A DNA stretch of 64,000 nucleotides from Streptomyces caatingaensis (GTDB taxonomy: Bacteria; Actinomycetota; Actinomycetes; Streptomycetales; Streptomycetaceae): NCBI RefSeq assembly GCF_001187435.1, contig NZ_LFXA01000017.1, positions 558,001 to 622,000 on the forward strand. Reading direction: 5' to 3'. Within the stretch, counting starts at the first letter, position 1; each line of letters opens with the position of its first letter. The position numbers and the translations under genes are program-made. Shown here in pieces: positions 1 to 8,876 of this stretch. The notes under the pieces were generated by a model that did no database searches, was not told the DNA's origin, and saw only the letters and a program-made list of their open reading frames with translations.

Positions 1-267
1 ACCGGCGTCACCTGGGCCGGCTCCGCGCTGCGCGCGCTGGGCATGCTGGACTTCTCCGCGGAGCAGATCCGGCTGCTCACCCACGGCCGGGTCGTGGACA
101 CCACCCAGATGCGGGAGACACTCGGCTTCCACCCCCGGTACACCTCGGCCGGGGCCTTCGCCGACTTCACCCGCAGCCGCGGCACGGGGCTGCTGCCGCC
201 GCACGCCCTCGCCCGTACCGTCGACCGGATCGCCGCCGCGGTGCCCGCCGGCCGCGGCCTGAACTGA
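1..267 (+). CDS. C-terminal end of an NAD-dependent epimerase/dehydratase (5' end outside window)
   Basis: The reading frame is open from the first base and ends at a TGA, so only the last 88 residues are present. The text (LTHGRVVDTTQMRETLGFHPRYTSAGAFADF) resembles the C-terminal lobe of extended short-chain dehydrogenase/epimerase proteins, where a predicted helix follows the substrate-binding loop. The catalytic YxxxK and nucleotide-binding glycines would lie upstream of the window. It ends 14 bases before the acyltransferase gene and is probably co-transcribed with it. The family call rests on a short tail and is an inference. Confidence 0.55.
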   Translation, partial: TGVTWAGSALRALGMLDFSAEQIRLLTHGRVVDTTQMRETLGFHPRYTSAGAFADFTRSRGTGLLPPHALARTVDRIAAAVPAGRGLN

Positions 268-281
268 GGAGCGCACGCAGC

Positions 282-1325
282 ATGTCGGACGCGAAGGTCA
301 TCCCGTTCGGCGAGGAGCCGCGCTCCAAGCGGCGCTCCAGGCGCGGCGGTACGGGCCGTACGCACCGGGCGGCGGCGCCGCTCGCGCCCGTCCCGCAGCC
401 GCGCGAGGAGAGGCGGTCAGCGGGCCCGCAGGAGCCCGTGGAGCGGCCCGCCGCGGCCTCCGGCGGGTCGCCGTCCGCGGCGGGCCCGGGCTGGGAGCGC
501 AGGCTCGCCCACGGGCTCGAGTTCCTGCGCCGCCGGATCACCGGCGACTACGAGGTCGACGAGTTCGGCTTCGACCGCGAACTCACCGACCAGGTCCTGA
601 TGTCGGCGCTGCGCCCGCTCTACGAGAAGTACTTCCGGGTCGAGGTGCGGGGCGTCGAGAACATCCCCGAGAAGGGCGCGGCCCTGGTCGTCGCCAACCA
701 CTCCGGGACGCTGCCCGTCGACGGGCTGATGCTCCAGGTCGCCGTGCACGACCACCACCCGGCCGGGCGGCACATCCGGATGCTCGCCGCCGACCTGGTC
801 TTCGCGCTGCCGGTGGTCAACGAGATCTCCCGCAAGCTCGGGCACACCCTGGCCTGCGCGGAGGACGCCGGGCGGCTGCTGGAGCGCGGCGAGGTGGTCG
901 GGGTGATGCCGGAGGGCTTCAAGGGGATCGGCAAGCCGTTCTCCGAGCGGTACCGGCTGCAGCGCTTCGGCCGGGGCGGTTTCGTCTCCACGGCGCTGAG
1001 GGCGGGGGCGCCGATCGTGCCGTGCTCGATCGTGGGGGCGGAGGAGATCTACCCGATGGTCGGCAACTCCAAGACGCTGGCGAGGCTGTTGGGGCTGCCG
1101 TACTTCCCGCTGACGCCGACGTTCCCCTGGCTGGGGCCGCTCGGGGCGGTGCCGCTGCCGACGAAGTGGACGATCCAGTTCGGCGAGCCGGTGCCCACGG
1201 ACGGCTATCCGCCGGAGGCGGCGGACGATCCGATGCTGATGTTCAACCTGACCGATCAGGTGCGGGAGACGATCCAGCACACGCTCTACAAGCTGCTCGT
1301 GCAACGGCGGTCGGTGTTCTTCTGA
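282..1325 (+). CDS. Lysophospholipid acyltransferase family protein (PlsC-like)
   Basis: Predicted to transfer an acyl chain onto a lysophospholipid or related acceptor at the inner face of the membrane. The first 80 residues are basic, low-complexity and probably disordered. The acyltransferase domain follows, with NHSGTLPVD near residue 139, a variant of the usual HX4D motif with six residues between His and Asp, and a block MPEGFKGIG near residue 208 matching the glycerol-phosphate binding motif. At 347 residues it is longer than typical PlsC because of the N-terminal extension. A weak purine run GAGGAGCGCACGCAGC precedes the ATG. A strong hairpin follows the stop. The exact acceptor cannot be read from sequence. 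Confidence 0.85.
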   Translation: MSDAKVIPFGEEPRSKRRSRRGGTGRTHRAAAPLAPVPQPREERRSAGPQEPVERPAAASGGSPSAAGPGWERRLAHGLEFLRRRITGDYEVDEFGFDRELTDQVLMSALRPLYEKYFRVEVRGVENIPEKGAALVVANHSGTLPVDGLMLQVAVHDHHPAGRHIRMLAADLVFALPVVNEISRKLGHTLACAEDAGRLLERGEVVGVMPEGFKGIGKPFSERYRLQRFGRGGFVSTALRAGAPIVPCSIVGAEEIYPMVGNSKTLARLLGLPYFPLTPTFPWLGPLGAVPLPTKWTIQFGEPVPTDGYPPEAADDPMLMFNLTDQVRETIQHTLYKLLVQRRSVFF

Positions 1326-1382
1326 CGGCGGTGCGTTTTCCGGCACCGACCGTCATGACACCGACCGCCGTGGGGCCCGAAG

Positions 1383-1417
1383 GGAAGTGATCGCGGCTGA
1401 CGGCCGCGATCACTTCC
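1383..1417. terminator. Bidirectional terminator hairpin between convergent genes
   Basis: A perfect 15-bp inverted repeat (arms 1383-1397 and 1403-1417, left arm GGAAGTGATCGCGGC) with a 5-nt loop lies between the converging stops of the acyltransferase gene and rsbN. There is no long T run, as is usual for terminators in this GC range. It probably ends both transcripts. Confidence 0.75.
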
Positions 1418-1429
1418 GGTACCGGGCGA

Positions 1430-2656
1430 TCACCTCTGGTCGTCGCCGTGGATGCCCAGCCCCGGGAGGATGTCCGGGAGCAGCGGCGGGACGATGACGT
1501 CCGGCTGCTTGGACGGCTTGCCGTCCTTGCCGTGCGGCGTGCCCGACGGGCTCTGGCTCTGGCCCTGGCTCTCCGGCGGGGAGGCCGGGCGCAGCAGGCC
1601 CGTGCCGCCGAGGAGCCCCTCCTGGTCCTCCTGGCCGCTCGTGGACGGCTGGGCGGGGCGCTCGGCCGCGTGCTTGCCGCCGGCGGACCTGTGGGGGGAC
1701 GGGGCGCCGTGGGACGGGCTGCCCGGGGTGCCGGGCCGGGACGGGGTGCCGCCCTTGCCGTGGGCCGGGCGGTGGTCGTGGCCCTGCAGCAGGGACTGCA
1801 GCGGCTCGATCTCGTCGTCTATGGCCCTGAACGCCGAACTGACCTGGTCCCGCACGTCGTTGAGGGGAAGCGGCAGCCGGTCGCGGAGCTGGGTCCAGCC
1901 CTCGCGGTGCGAGGCGTTGAACGAGGAGAGGAGCTTGAGCGGGCCGAGGGAGCCGTCGCGCTCGTAGGCGGCGCGGAGCAGGCGGTGGCCCTCGGAGACG
2001 TCCTGGCGCATGCCCGACAGGGTCCGGCGGATCTCGCCCAGCGACTCGTGGTCCAGATGGCCGGAGCGGCCGCGCTCCATGAGGCGGCGGGCCTCCTGGA
2101 GCCGGGTGGACGCCTGGTCGAGGAGGATGCCGCCGCGCTCGGAGTCGCTGTCGGCCATGCCGAGCTTCAGATCCTCCATGCCGCGCTTGAGGCCGTAGAG
2201 GGTGTCGCCGGGAAGGGCGTTGGAGCTGGCGGCGGCGACGCCGCCGAGCGCCCCGGCGGCCACGCCCACGGTGAGCCCGCCGGCCGCCAGCCCCTTGGAC
2301 CAGCGGGAGCGCGGCCTGAGGCGGCCGAGCGGGCCGGCCCGGTGGGCCCCGCGCCCGGCCGCGCGGTCGCCCGGGGCCCTGCGGGGCTCGGGGACCGTCG
2401 TGGCGCCTCCGGCGAACTGGGCCTCCATGGCGGCGATCAGCTGCGCCCGCTGCACGGTCCTGACCTCGGGGTCGAGCTCAGGGGCGGGCAGCCGCGACAG
2501 CCCGCTCGCCAGCGTCAGCAGCTTCCCCTGCTCGCCCTGCTCGGCGTCGTCCGCCGGGGGGCCGGTCCGTGCGGCCGCCTCGCCCTGGACGTCCTGCTCC
2601 TCCAGGGCCTGGGCGAAGGCGTTCGCCCGCCGGTGCGCCGAAACGTTCGCGATCAC
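1430..2656 (-). CDS. rsbN: RsbN-like transmembrane anti-sigma factor (DUF5667 protein)
   Basis: Likely anti-sigma factor for the BldN sigma factor encoded just upstream. The GTG at 2656 is preferred over the one at 2665 because AGGAGG sits 8 bases before it and overlaps the earlier codon. This gives 408 residues: a cytoplasmic N-terminus (about 1-118, presumably sigma-binding), one membrane segment (about 121-144), then a DUF5667-type stretch beginning NALPGDTLYGLKRGMEDLK with long helices, and a Pro/Ser/Gly-rich extracytoplasmic tail. In Streptomyces the gene following bldN encodes RsbN, which holds sigma-BldN inactive until development. The assignment rests on architecture and position. Confidence 0.85.
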   Translation of the reverse strand: MIANVSAHRRANAFAQALEEQDVQGEAAARTGPPADDAEQGEQGKLLTLASGLSRLPAPELDPEVRTVQRAQLIAAMEAQFAGGATTVPEPRRAPGDRAAGRGAHRAGPLGRLRPRSRWSKGLAAGGLTVGVAAGALGGVAAASSNALPGDTLYGLKRGMEDLKLGMADSDSERGGILLDQASTRLQEARRLMERGRSGHLDHESLGEIRRTLSGMRQDVSEGHRLLRAAYERDGSLGPLKLLSSFNASHREGWTQLRDRLPLPLNDVRDQVSSAFRAIDDEIEPLQSLLQGHDHRPAHGKGGTPSRPGTPGSPSHGAPSPHRSAGGKHAAERPAQPSTSGQEDQEGLLGGTGLLRPASPPESQGQSQSPSGTPHGKDGKPSKQPDVIVPPLLPDILPGLGIHGDDQR

Positions 2657-2823
2657 TGGCGGCACCTCCTCTCGTCATGACGATCGACTCCCCCGAATAC
2701 CTGGAGGTTGCACGCCTTGAGGGCATCCACTCGATCGAGTGAGTGATTGCGGGGCATGGCGCGACGCGGGAAGTCTGCATCCCGGACAACGAGCGGCGTG
2801 GCAGTCGGGTTACGCGCCGGTCG

Positions 2824-3627
2824 TCAGCGGGCGTCGTCGGGGAGGAGCCGGGCGAGGGTGCGCACGGCGCGGTACTGGAGGGTCTTGATGGCGCCCTCGT
2901 TCTTCCCCATGACGCGGGCGGTCTCGGCGACCGACAGGCCCTGGAGGAAGCGGAGGGTCACGCACTCCTGCTGCTGGGGGTTGAGCTTGCGCACCGCCTC
3001 CAACAGGGCGGCGTTGGACAGGGATTCGAGGACGGAGTCCTCGGGGCTGCGCTCGACCTCGTTGGCGTCGAGCATCTCGCCGGTGGTGACCTCCAGGCGG
3101 AAGCGGGAGGACTTGAAGTGGTCGGCGACGAGGTTGCGGGCGATGGTCACCAGCCAGGCGCCGAAGTCGCGGCCCTGCCAGGTGAAGGTGCCGATGCGGC
3201 GCAGGGCGCGCAGGAACGTCTCGCTGGTCAGGTCCTCGGCCGTGGCCCGGCCTCCGACGCGGTAGTAGATGTAGCGGTAGACGGTGTCGGCGTACTGGTC
3301 GTAGAGCCGGCCGAAGGCCTCGGCCTCGCCGGCCTGGGCGCGCTCGACCAGGTCCAGCATCCGGGCGCTGTCGCTGTCGGCGCTGGGGCGGCGGGTGGTG
3401 GTGGCCGCGCCGGTGCCGCGCCGGGCGCGTCTGCCCACCGCGGCGCCGGCCTCGGCGAGGGCGTAGCAGGGGCTCCGTTGCCCGGCAGAGCCTACGGCTA
3501 CCGCGGGGGCGAGCGTGGCGAAGGCGGGGACGGCGTACGCGGTGGGGACGAAGCCGCGCAGACGGTCGATGACCGCTGCGCGCAGCGTAGCCAGGCCCGA
3601 GGCGTCAACCCCGACGTGTGGGTACAC
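2824..3627 (-). CDS. bldN: ECF-type RNA polymerase sigma factor BldN, pro-form
   Basis: Developmental sigma factor needed for aerial mycelium formation; in Streptomyces its targets include chaplin and rodlin genes and bldM. The 267-residue product has a long N-terminal extension (about 1-86), unusual for ECF sigma factors and known to be a removable pro-sequence in BldN. Region 2 spans about 93-163 (FGRLYDQYADTVYRYIYYRVG, then DLTSETFLRAL) and region 4 about 205-262, with the helix-turn-helix LSVAETARVMGKNEGAIKTL. The GTG start has a weak GGGAG four bases upstream but matches the conserved N-terminus MYPHVGVDASGL. rsbN follows 167 bases downstream. Confidence 0.95.
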   Translation of the reverse strand: MYPHVGVDASGLATLRAAVIDRLRGFVPTAYAVPAFATLAPAVAVGSAGQRSPCYALAEAGAAVGRRARRGTGAATTTRRPSADSDSARMLDLVERAQAGEAEAFGRLYDQYADTVYRYIYYRVGGRATAEDLTSETFLRALRRIGTFTWQGRDFGAWLVTIARNLVADHFKSSRFRLEVTTGEMLDANEVERSPEDSVLESLSNAALLEAVRKLNPQQQECVTLRFLQGLSVAETARVMGKNEGAIKTLQYRAVRTLARLLPDDAR

Positions 3628-4048
3628 GGGACTCCCAGAGGCAGAGCTTCCATCACGTGCAGTGCCGGACCGTTCACTCGTCGTAGGGACAAGCGGGGTA
3701 CCGGTTTGCGTCTGAGGAGAATAACCCTTCGTACAGGCAGCGCTACGCCGAGTTGCTCAATTCATCGTTTCCGTTCGCTCTCTCGCCTATTGCCGCCCGT
3801 TCAAATATCGAACCGCTAACAGAAGTTGACCGTATTTGCTGTGGGTGTGGCCGATTGGGCAGCGTGTTGTGGTAATCCGGACACGGCAGGACTGTCGGGG
3901 GTTGTGTGGGGGTATGACAACCGGATTGCCCGTGGGGGACGCGTGGTGACGCTGTGTCGCCGCGGCGGCGTCGGCGGCTCGTCTGCGTGATCGCCCGATC
4001 CGGTGACGGGCGTGTCCGCGGTGTTCCGGGCCGGGGCGGCCGGCCCGG
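3628..4048. promoter_or_regulatory. bldN upstream region
   Basis: These 420 bases hold no convincing gene and are locally much more AT-rich (3700-3860) than the surroundings, as expected for a regulated promoter reading leftward into bldN. Two symmetric sites stand out: a 15-mer GTTCAAATATCGAAC at 3799-3813 (4-bp arms, 7-bp spacer) and an 18-mer with ends AGTG and CACT at 3661-3678, reminiscent of BldD half sites. bldN is a known BldD target in Streptomyces; neither site is proven here. The -10/-35 elements could not be fixed. Confidence 0.4.
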
Positions 4049-4993
4049 TCAGCGACGGCGGCGGTGCAGGGCGACGGCCGCGGCCGCGCCGCCCGCGAGG
4101 GCGCCGAGGCCGACCGCGGCGGGGATGCCGACGCGGGCCGCCTTGCGGCCGGTGCGGTAGTCGCGCAGCCGCCAGCCGCGCTCGCGGGCGTGCTTGCGCA
4201 GCCCGGCGTCGGGGTTGACCGCGCAGGGGTGGCCGACGAGGGAGAGCATCGGGATGTCGTTGGCGGAGTCGCTGTAGGCGGCGCAGCGGGAGAGGTCCAG
4301 GCCCTCGGCCGCGGCGAGCGCGCGGACGGCCTCGGCCTTGGCCGGGCCGTGCAGCATCTCGCCGACGAGCCGCCCGGTGTAGACGCCGCCGACGGACTCG
4401 GCGACGGTGCCGAGGGCACCGGTCAGGCCGAGCCGGCGGGCGATGATCGTGGCGGTCTCCACCGGGGCGGCGGTGACGAGCCAGACCTTCTGGCCCGCGT
4501 CGAGGTGGGCCTGGGCGAGGGCGCGGGTACCGGGCCAGATGCGCTCGGCCATGTACTCGTCGTAGATCTCCTCGCCGACGGCCATGAGTTCGGAGACGCG
4601 GTGGCCCTTGACGATGGACAGGGCGCTGTCGCGGGCGTCCTGGATGTGCGCGGGGTCCTCGATGCCGGCGAGCCGGAACCAGGTCTGCTGCCAGGCGAAG
4701 CGGGCGAGTTCGCGCTTGCGGAAGAAGTGCCGTTTGTAGAGGCCGCGGCCGAAGTGGAAGAGGGCGGCGCCCTGCATCACGGTGTTGTCGAGGTCGAAGA
4801 AGGCGGCGGCCTTCACGTCGCCGGCGACGGGGAACTCCGGCTCGGGGGGCGGCGCGGCCTCCTCCCGCCGCTCGCGCTCGTGCTCCTGGGCGGACTTGCG
4901 GGCTGCCTCCGCCGCCGCTTCGCCCGCCCGCACGCTGCGGGCGGTGGCGGGGCGGCGGGGCGCGAGCCGGGTGAGCCATCCAAGTGCGGCCAT
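4049..4993 (-). CDS. HAD-superfamily subfamily IB hydrolase with C-terminal membrane anchor
   Basis: SerB-related phosphatase. The nucleophile motif FFDLDNT is at about residues 65-71 (Asp67 and general acid Asp69). Later motifs include VTAAP (motif II), a lysine in the region [12 protein letters not shown], and [15 protein letters not shown] (motif IV acidic pair), so the active site looks complete. The first 55 residues are charged and probably disordered. The last 27 residues form a hydrophobic glycine/alanine-rich helix ending in RRRR, suggesting a tail anchor. The substrate is unknown; related actinomycete proteins are annotated as phosphoserine phosphatase-like or HAD-IB hydrolases. No clear ribosome site precedes the ATG. 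Confidence 0.88.
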   Translation of the reverse strand: MAALGWLTRLAPRRPATARSVRAGEAAAEAARKSAQEHERERREEAAPPPEPEFPVAGDVKAAAFFDLDNTVMQGAALFHFGRGLYKRHFFRKRELARFAWQQTWFRLAGIEDPAHIQDARDSALSIVKGHRVSELMAVGEEIYDEYMAERIWPGTRALAQAHLDAGQKVWLVTAAPVETATIIARRLGLTGALGTVAESVGGVYTGRLVGEMLHGPAKAEAVRALAAAEGLDLSRCAAYSDSANDIPMLSLVGHPCAVNPDAGLRKHARERGWRLRDYRTGRKAARVGIPAAVGLGALAGGAAAAVALHRRRR

Positions 4994-5094
4994 GCCGCGA
5001 GCATAGCCAGTTTGTTCGGGGGGCTCGGTGCGGGAGCAAAGCCTTGGCGTGAACTCTACGTGTCGGTAACGTCACATGACCCCGCGGGCCCGGG

Positions 5095-5364
5095 TCAGCC
5101 GCCGAGCGCCTTGCGCAGCCGGGCCGGGTCCACCCGCCAGAAGTCGTGCTGTTCGCCGTCGATCAGGACGACGGGGATCTGCTCCCAGTACTTCCGGTGG
5201 AGCTCCTCGTCCCGGGTGATGTCCTTCTTCTCCCAGGGGGTGCCGAGCTCGCCGCAGACGGCCGAGATGACGGACTCGGCGTCGTCGCAGAGGTGGCAGC
5301 CGGGCTTGCCGACGAGGGTGACCAGGCGGTCGGCGGGGTTCTTGCGGCGGCGCAGCAGACTCAT
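5095..5364 (-). CDS. Glutaredoxin-family (DUF836-like) thiol protein
   Basis: An 89-residue thioredoxin-fold protein with CHLC at residues 23-26 (VGKPGCHLCDDAE), the expected position after the first strand, and a cis-proline-like stretch QIPVVLIDG. It probably carries out thiol-disulfide exchange in the cytoplasm. The open frame extends 246 bases further upstream, but that part has no family similarity and crosses the rex promoter area, so the ATG at 5364 was chosen; an ATG at 5373 would add three residues. The gene is divergent from rex, linking it by position to a redox regulator. Confidence 0.85.
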   Translation of the reverse strand: MSLLRRRKNPADRLVTLVGKPGCHLCDDAESVISAVCGELGTPWEKKDITRDEELHRKYWEQIPVVLIDGEQHDFWRVDPARLRKALGG

Positions 5365-5637
5365 GGGCCCATTGTGCCCGGGGGCGGCCGGCGGTCCGGC
5401 GGGGTTCCGCGCGGGCCGGTTTCGATGCCTGAGTCGACTACCATCGTGGGCGTTTTGTTGGTGTCCGGGAGTTTTCCGGCCGGCGGATGAGGAGTGAGCG
5501 TCCATGCGCCCGTCCGCCGAACCCTGGTGCGCGTGTGGCGGGTGTGACCGTCGCCGCACGGGGCCCAATGGTTCCCCGAACGGGCCGAAAGGCCGCGTGA
5601 CACCCATCACTTTGCCCGGACAAAGCGGACACCATCT

Positions 5638-5655
5638 TTGTGCACGCGTTCACAA
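5638..5655. promoter_or_regulatory. Rex operator (ROP) controlling rex-hemACDB
   Basis: The 18-mer TTGTGCACGCGTTCACAA matches the Rex operator pattern TTGTGAA-N4-TTCACAA with one change in the left half (C for A). It lies 77 bases before the rex start. In Streptomyces coelicolor Rex binds such a site to repress its own operon and is released when NADH/NAD+ rises. The -35 hexamer of the predicted promoter falls inside this site, fitting repression by steric block. Confidence 0.9.
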
Positions 5656-5666
5656 AGACATAGCCT
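5638..5666 (+). promoter_or_regulatory. Predicted rex promoter
   Basis: A -35-like TTGTGC (5638-5643) and a -10-like TAGCCT (5661-5666) are separated by 17 bases. Transcription would start near 5673, leaving a leader of about 60 bases before the rex GTG. The element coincides with the Rex operator, which supports it. Confidence 0.6.
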
Positions 5667-5731
5667 GCATACGACGGGGCGGTCCTGGGACGAGGCGCCG
5701 CCCGCAGCCCCGCTCTACCCGCAGGAGCACC

Positions 5732-6502
5732 GTGGCAACTGGCCGAACTCACCGACCGGCGACCCGAAGCCGAGGGATTCCCGAGGCCACCGTCGCCCGG
5801 CTTCCGCTGTATCTGCGCGCGCTGACCGCGCTCTCCGAGCGCTCGGTCCCCACGGTCTCCTCCGAGGAGCTCGCGACGGCGGCGGGCGTCAACTCCGCCA
5901 AGCTCCGCAAGGACTTCAGCTACCTCGGCTCGTACGGCACCCGCGGGGTCGGCTACGACGTCGAGTACCTCGTCTACCAGATCTCCCGCGAGCTCGGCCT
6001 GACCCAGGACTGGCCGGTCGTGATCGTCGGCATCGGCAACCTGGGCGCGGCCCTCGCCAACTACGGCGGCTTCGCCTCCCGCGGCTTCCGCGTCGCGGCC
6101 CTGATCGACGCCGACCCCGCGATGGCGGGCAAGCCGGTGGCCGGCCTGCCGGTGCGGCACACCGACGAGCTCGAGGAGATCGTCACCGAGAACGGCGTCT
6201 CCATCGGCGTCATCGCCACCCCGGCCGGCGCCGCCCAGCAGGTCTGCGACCGCCTGGTCGCCGCCGGGATCACCTCGATCCTCAACTTCGCGCCCACCGT
6301 GCTCTCCGTGCCCGACGGCGTGGACGTGCGCAAGGTCGACCTGTCGATCGAGCTCCAGATCCTCGCCTTCCACGAGCAGCGCAAGGCCGGCGACGAGACC
6401 GCCGCCGTGCGCCGCACCGGCACGGCGGGCCGGCCCGCCGCCGCGGCCCGCGAGGGCCGGAAGGGACCCGACGGGGACGTTCCCGCCGTGATGCCGGCAT
6501 GA
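5732..6502 (+). CDS. rex: Redox-sensing transcriptional repressor Rex
   Basis: NAD(H)-sensing repressor of respiratory and heme genes. The 256-residue protein has an N-terminal winged helix (about 18-80, including VNSAKLRKDFSYLGSYGTRG, the DNA-recognition part) and a Rossmann domain with GIGNLG at 100-105, followed by ALIDADP. The C-terminal helix FHEQR is the domain-swapped part of the family dimer. The GTG start (GCAGGAGCACC before it) gives the conserved MATGRTHRPATRSRGIPEAT. The open frame extends upstream to 5504, but that would place the operator inside the gene. It overlaps hemA by ATGA. Confidence 0.97.
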   Translation: MATGRTHRPATRSRGIPEATVARLPLYLRALTALSERSVPTVSSEELATAAGVNSAKLRKDFSYLGSYGTRGVGYDVEYLVYQISRELGLTQDWPVVIVGIGNLGAALANYGGFASRGFRVAALIDADPAMAGKPVAGLPVRHTDELEEIVTENGVSIGVIATPAGAAQQVCDRLVAAGITSILNFAPTVLSVPDGVDVRKVDLSIELQILAFHEQRKAGDETAAVRRTGTAGRPAAAAREGRKGPDGDVPAVMPA

Positions 6503-7911
6503 GTCTCCTCGTCGTCGGACTCAGCCACCGCACCGCGCCGGTGAGCGTGCTGGAGCGGGCCTCCCTCGGTCAGGAGGCGCGGGCCGCGCTGGCGCACGAC
6601 GTCCTCGCCGCCGAGCCGGCCACCGAGGCCGCCGTGCTCGCCACCTGCAACCGCATCGAGCTCTACGCCGACGTGGACAAGTTCCACGCCGGTGTCGCCG
6701 AGCTGTCCACGCTGCTCGCCCGGCACTCGGGCGTCGGCCTCGACGAGCTCACCCCGCACCTGTACGTCCACTACGAGGACCGCGCCGTCCACCACCTCTT
6801 CTCGGTGGCCTGCGGCCTGGACTCGATGGTCGTCGGCGAGGGCCAGATCCTCGGCCAGATCAAGGACGCGCTCGCCCTCGGGCAGGAACTGCATACCGCC
6901 GGGCGGCTGTTGAACGACCTCTTCCAGCAGGCGCTGCGGGTCGGCAAGCGGGCGCACAGCGAGACCGGCATCGACAAGGCCGGCCAGTCCCTCGTCACCT
7001 TCGGCCTGGAGCAGCTCGCCCCGGGCGGCGACGTTCCCGGCTGGGCGGCGGGCAAGCGCGCCCTGGTGATCGGCGCCGGCTCGATGTCCTCGCTTGCCGC
7101 CGCCACGCTCGCGCGCGCCGGGGTGGCCCACGTCGCCGTCGCCAACCGGACGGTGGAGCGCGCCGAGCGGCTGGCGCGGATCCTGACCGAGCCCGGCGCG
7201 GGCCACCGCGCGACGGCCGCCGCCGTCGAGATGTCCGCCGTGCCCGAGGAGCTCGCGGCCGCGGACGTCGTGGTCTCCTGCACGGGCGCCACCGGCCTCG
7301 TCCTGACCGCCGCGACGGTCGCCGCCGCGCTGGCCGCCAAGGACGGCGACCTGTGCCCGGTCGACGACGACTGCGCGACCGCCCCGGCCGCCGGCGTCCG
7401 CCTCGCCTTCCTCGACCTCGCCATGCCCCGCGACGTCGACGCCGCCGTGCACGGCCTCGACGGCGCCCGCCTGGTGGACATCGAGACCCTGGCCGAGGCG
7501 TCCGCGGACGCGCCGATGGCGGCGGACGTGGACCAGGTCCGGTCCATCGTCGCCGACGAGGTGGCCGCCTTCGGCGCCGCCCAGCGCGCCGCCCACATCA
7601 CCCCCACCGTGGTCGCCCTGCGCACGATGGCCGCGGACGTGGTGCGCAGCGAGATGGCCCGGCTCAACGGCCGGCTGCCCGGCCTCGACGACAAGCAGCG
7701 CGCCGAGATCACCCAGACCGTCCGCCGCGTCGTCGACAAGCTCCTGCACGCCCCCACCGTGCGGGTCAAGGAACTGGCCGCCACCCCCGGCGGCGCCGGC
7801 TACGCCGACGCGCTGCGGGAGCTCTTCGACCTCGACCCGCAGGCCGTCGCGGCCGTCAGCCGGGCCGACGCACGGCCCGCCACCGAGAACAACGCACGGG
7901 AGTCGGCATGA
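6499..7911 (+). CDS. hemA: Glutamyl-tRNA reductase
   Basis: First committed step of C5 tetrapyrrole synthesis: reduces glutamyl-tRNA(Glu) to glutamate-1-semialdehyde with NADPH; the semialdehyde goes to HemL, encoded 15 kb away. The catalytic cysteine is Cys50 in ATCNRIELY. GEGQILGQIKDA follows, then an NADPH-binding VIGAGSMSSLAAATL. The C-terminal dimerisation helices are present. At 470 residues it is slightly longer than usual; an insert DLCPVDDDCATAPAAG in the NADPH domain accounts for some of this. The ATG overlaps the rex stop by four bases with no strong ribosome site, indicating translational coupling. Confidence 0.97.
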   Translation: MSLLVVGLSHRTAPVSVLERASLGQEARAALAHDVLAAEPATEAAVLATCNRIELYADVDKFHAGVAELSTLLARHSGVGLDELTPHLYVHYEDRAVHHLFSVACGLDSMVVGEGQILGQIKDALALGQELHTAGRLLNDLFQQALRVGKRAHSETGIDKAGQSLVTFGLEQLAPGGDVPGWAAGKRALVIGAGSMSSLAAATLARAGVAHVAVANRTVERAERLARILTEPGAGHRATAAAVEMSAVPEELAAADVVVSCTGATGLVLTAATVAAALAAKDGDLCPVDDDCATAPAAGVRLAFLDLAMPRDVDAAVHGLDGARLVDIETLAEASADAPMAADVDQVRSIVADEVAAFGAAQRAAHITPTVVALRTMAADVVRSEMARLNGRLPGLDDKQRAEITQTVRRVVDKLLHAPTVRVKELAATPGGAGYADALRELFDLDPQAVAAVSRADARPATENNARESA

Positions 7912-8876
7912 ACGGCAATCCCTCCACCCCGCTGCGCCTGGGCACCCGGCGCAGCCAGCTGGCCATGGCCCAGTCCGGCCAGGTGGCCGACGCGGTGCGG
8001 GCCGTGACCGGCCGGCCGGTCGAGCTGGTGGAGATCACCACCTACGGGGACGTCTCGCGCGAGCACCTCGCGCAGATCGGCGGCACCGGCGTCTTCGTCT
8101 CCGCGCTGCGCGACGCGCTGCTCGCGGGCGACATCGACTTCGCCGTGCACTCGCTCAAGGACCTGCCGACCGCCCAGCCGGACGACCTCGCCCTGGCCGC
8201 GGTCCCGCGCCGCGAGGACCCGCGCGACGCGCTGGTCGCCCGCGACGGGCTCACCTTCGAGGAGCTGCCCGACGGGGCCCGCGTCGGCACCGGTTCGCCG
8301 CGCCGCATGGCCCAGCTCAACGCCTGGGCCAGGACGCTCGGCAAGGAGATCGAGACCGTCCCGATCCGGGGCAACATCGACACCCGGCTCGGCTTCGTGG
8401 CCAAGGGCGAGCTGGACGCCGTCGTCCTCGCCGCCGCCGGTCTGAACCGGATCGGCCGCAGCGACCGGGTCACCCAGTACCTGGAGCCCGACACGGTTCT
8501 GCCCGCCCCCGGCCAGGGGGCCCTGGCGATCGAGTGCGCCGCGGACAACGCGCCGCTCGTCGCCGCGCTCGCACAGCTCGACGACCCGCGCACGCGGGCC
8601 GCCGTGACCGCCGAGCGTTCCCTGCTCGCCGCCCTGGAGGCCGGCTGCTCCGCACCCGTGGGAGCGCTGGCCGACCTTCTGGGAGCCGAGCAGTCTGTCA
8701 CCGAAATGCGCCTGCGCGGCGTCGTCGGCACCACCGACGGCACCACGCTGGTGCAGCTGTCCACCACCGGTCCCGTACCCGCGTCGCACCACGACGCCCT
8801 GGCCCTCGGCCGCGAACTCGCGGCGGAGATGCTGGACAAGGGTGCGGCCGGTCTGATGGGGGAGCGAGCACTTTGA
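7908..8876 (+). CDS. hemC: Porphobilinogen deaminase (hydroxymethylbilane synthase)
   Basis: Joins four porphobilinogens into hydroxymethylbilane. RLGTRRSQLAMAQ starts domain 1. DFAVHSLKDLPT and RREDPRDAL carry the conserved Asp and Arg substrate contacts, and Cys247 in EAGCSAPVGA is the attachment site of the dipyrromethane cofactor. The 322-residue length is standard. GGGAG lies five bases before the ATG, which also overlaps the hemA stop (ATGA). It is part of the rex-hemACDB transcript. Confidence 0.97.
   Translation: MNGNPSTPLRLGTRRSQLAMAQSGQVADAVRAVTGRPVELVEITTYGDVSREHLAQIGGTGVFVSALRDALLAGDIDFAVHSLKDLPTAQPDDLALAAVPRREDPRDALVARDGLTFEELPDGARVGTGSPRRMAQLNAWARTLGKEIETVPIRGNIDTRLGFVAKGELDAVVLAAAGLNRIGRSDRVTQYLEPDTVLPAPGQGALAIECAADNAPLVAALAQLDDPRTRAAVTAERSLLAALEAGCSAPVGALADLLGAEQSVTEMRLRGVVGTTDGTTLVQLSTTGPVPASHHDALALGRELAAEMLDKGAAGLMGERAL

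Noticed and set aside
5504-5731. N-terminal extension of Rex from an upstream ATG with a good ribosome site
   Set aside because: It would put the Rex operator and promoter inside the gene, and the added residues have no family match. A separate short CxC-containing peptide there cannot be excluded but has no other support.
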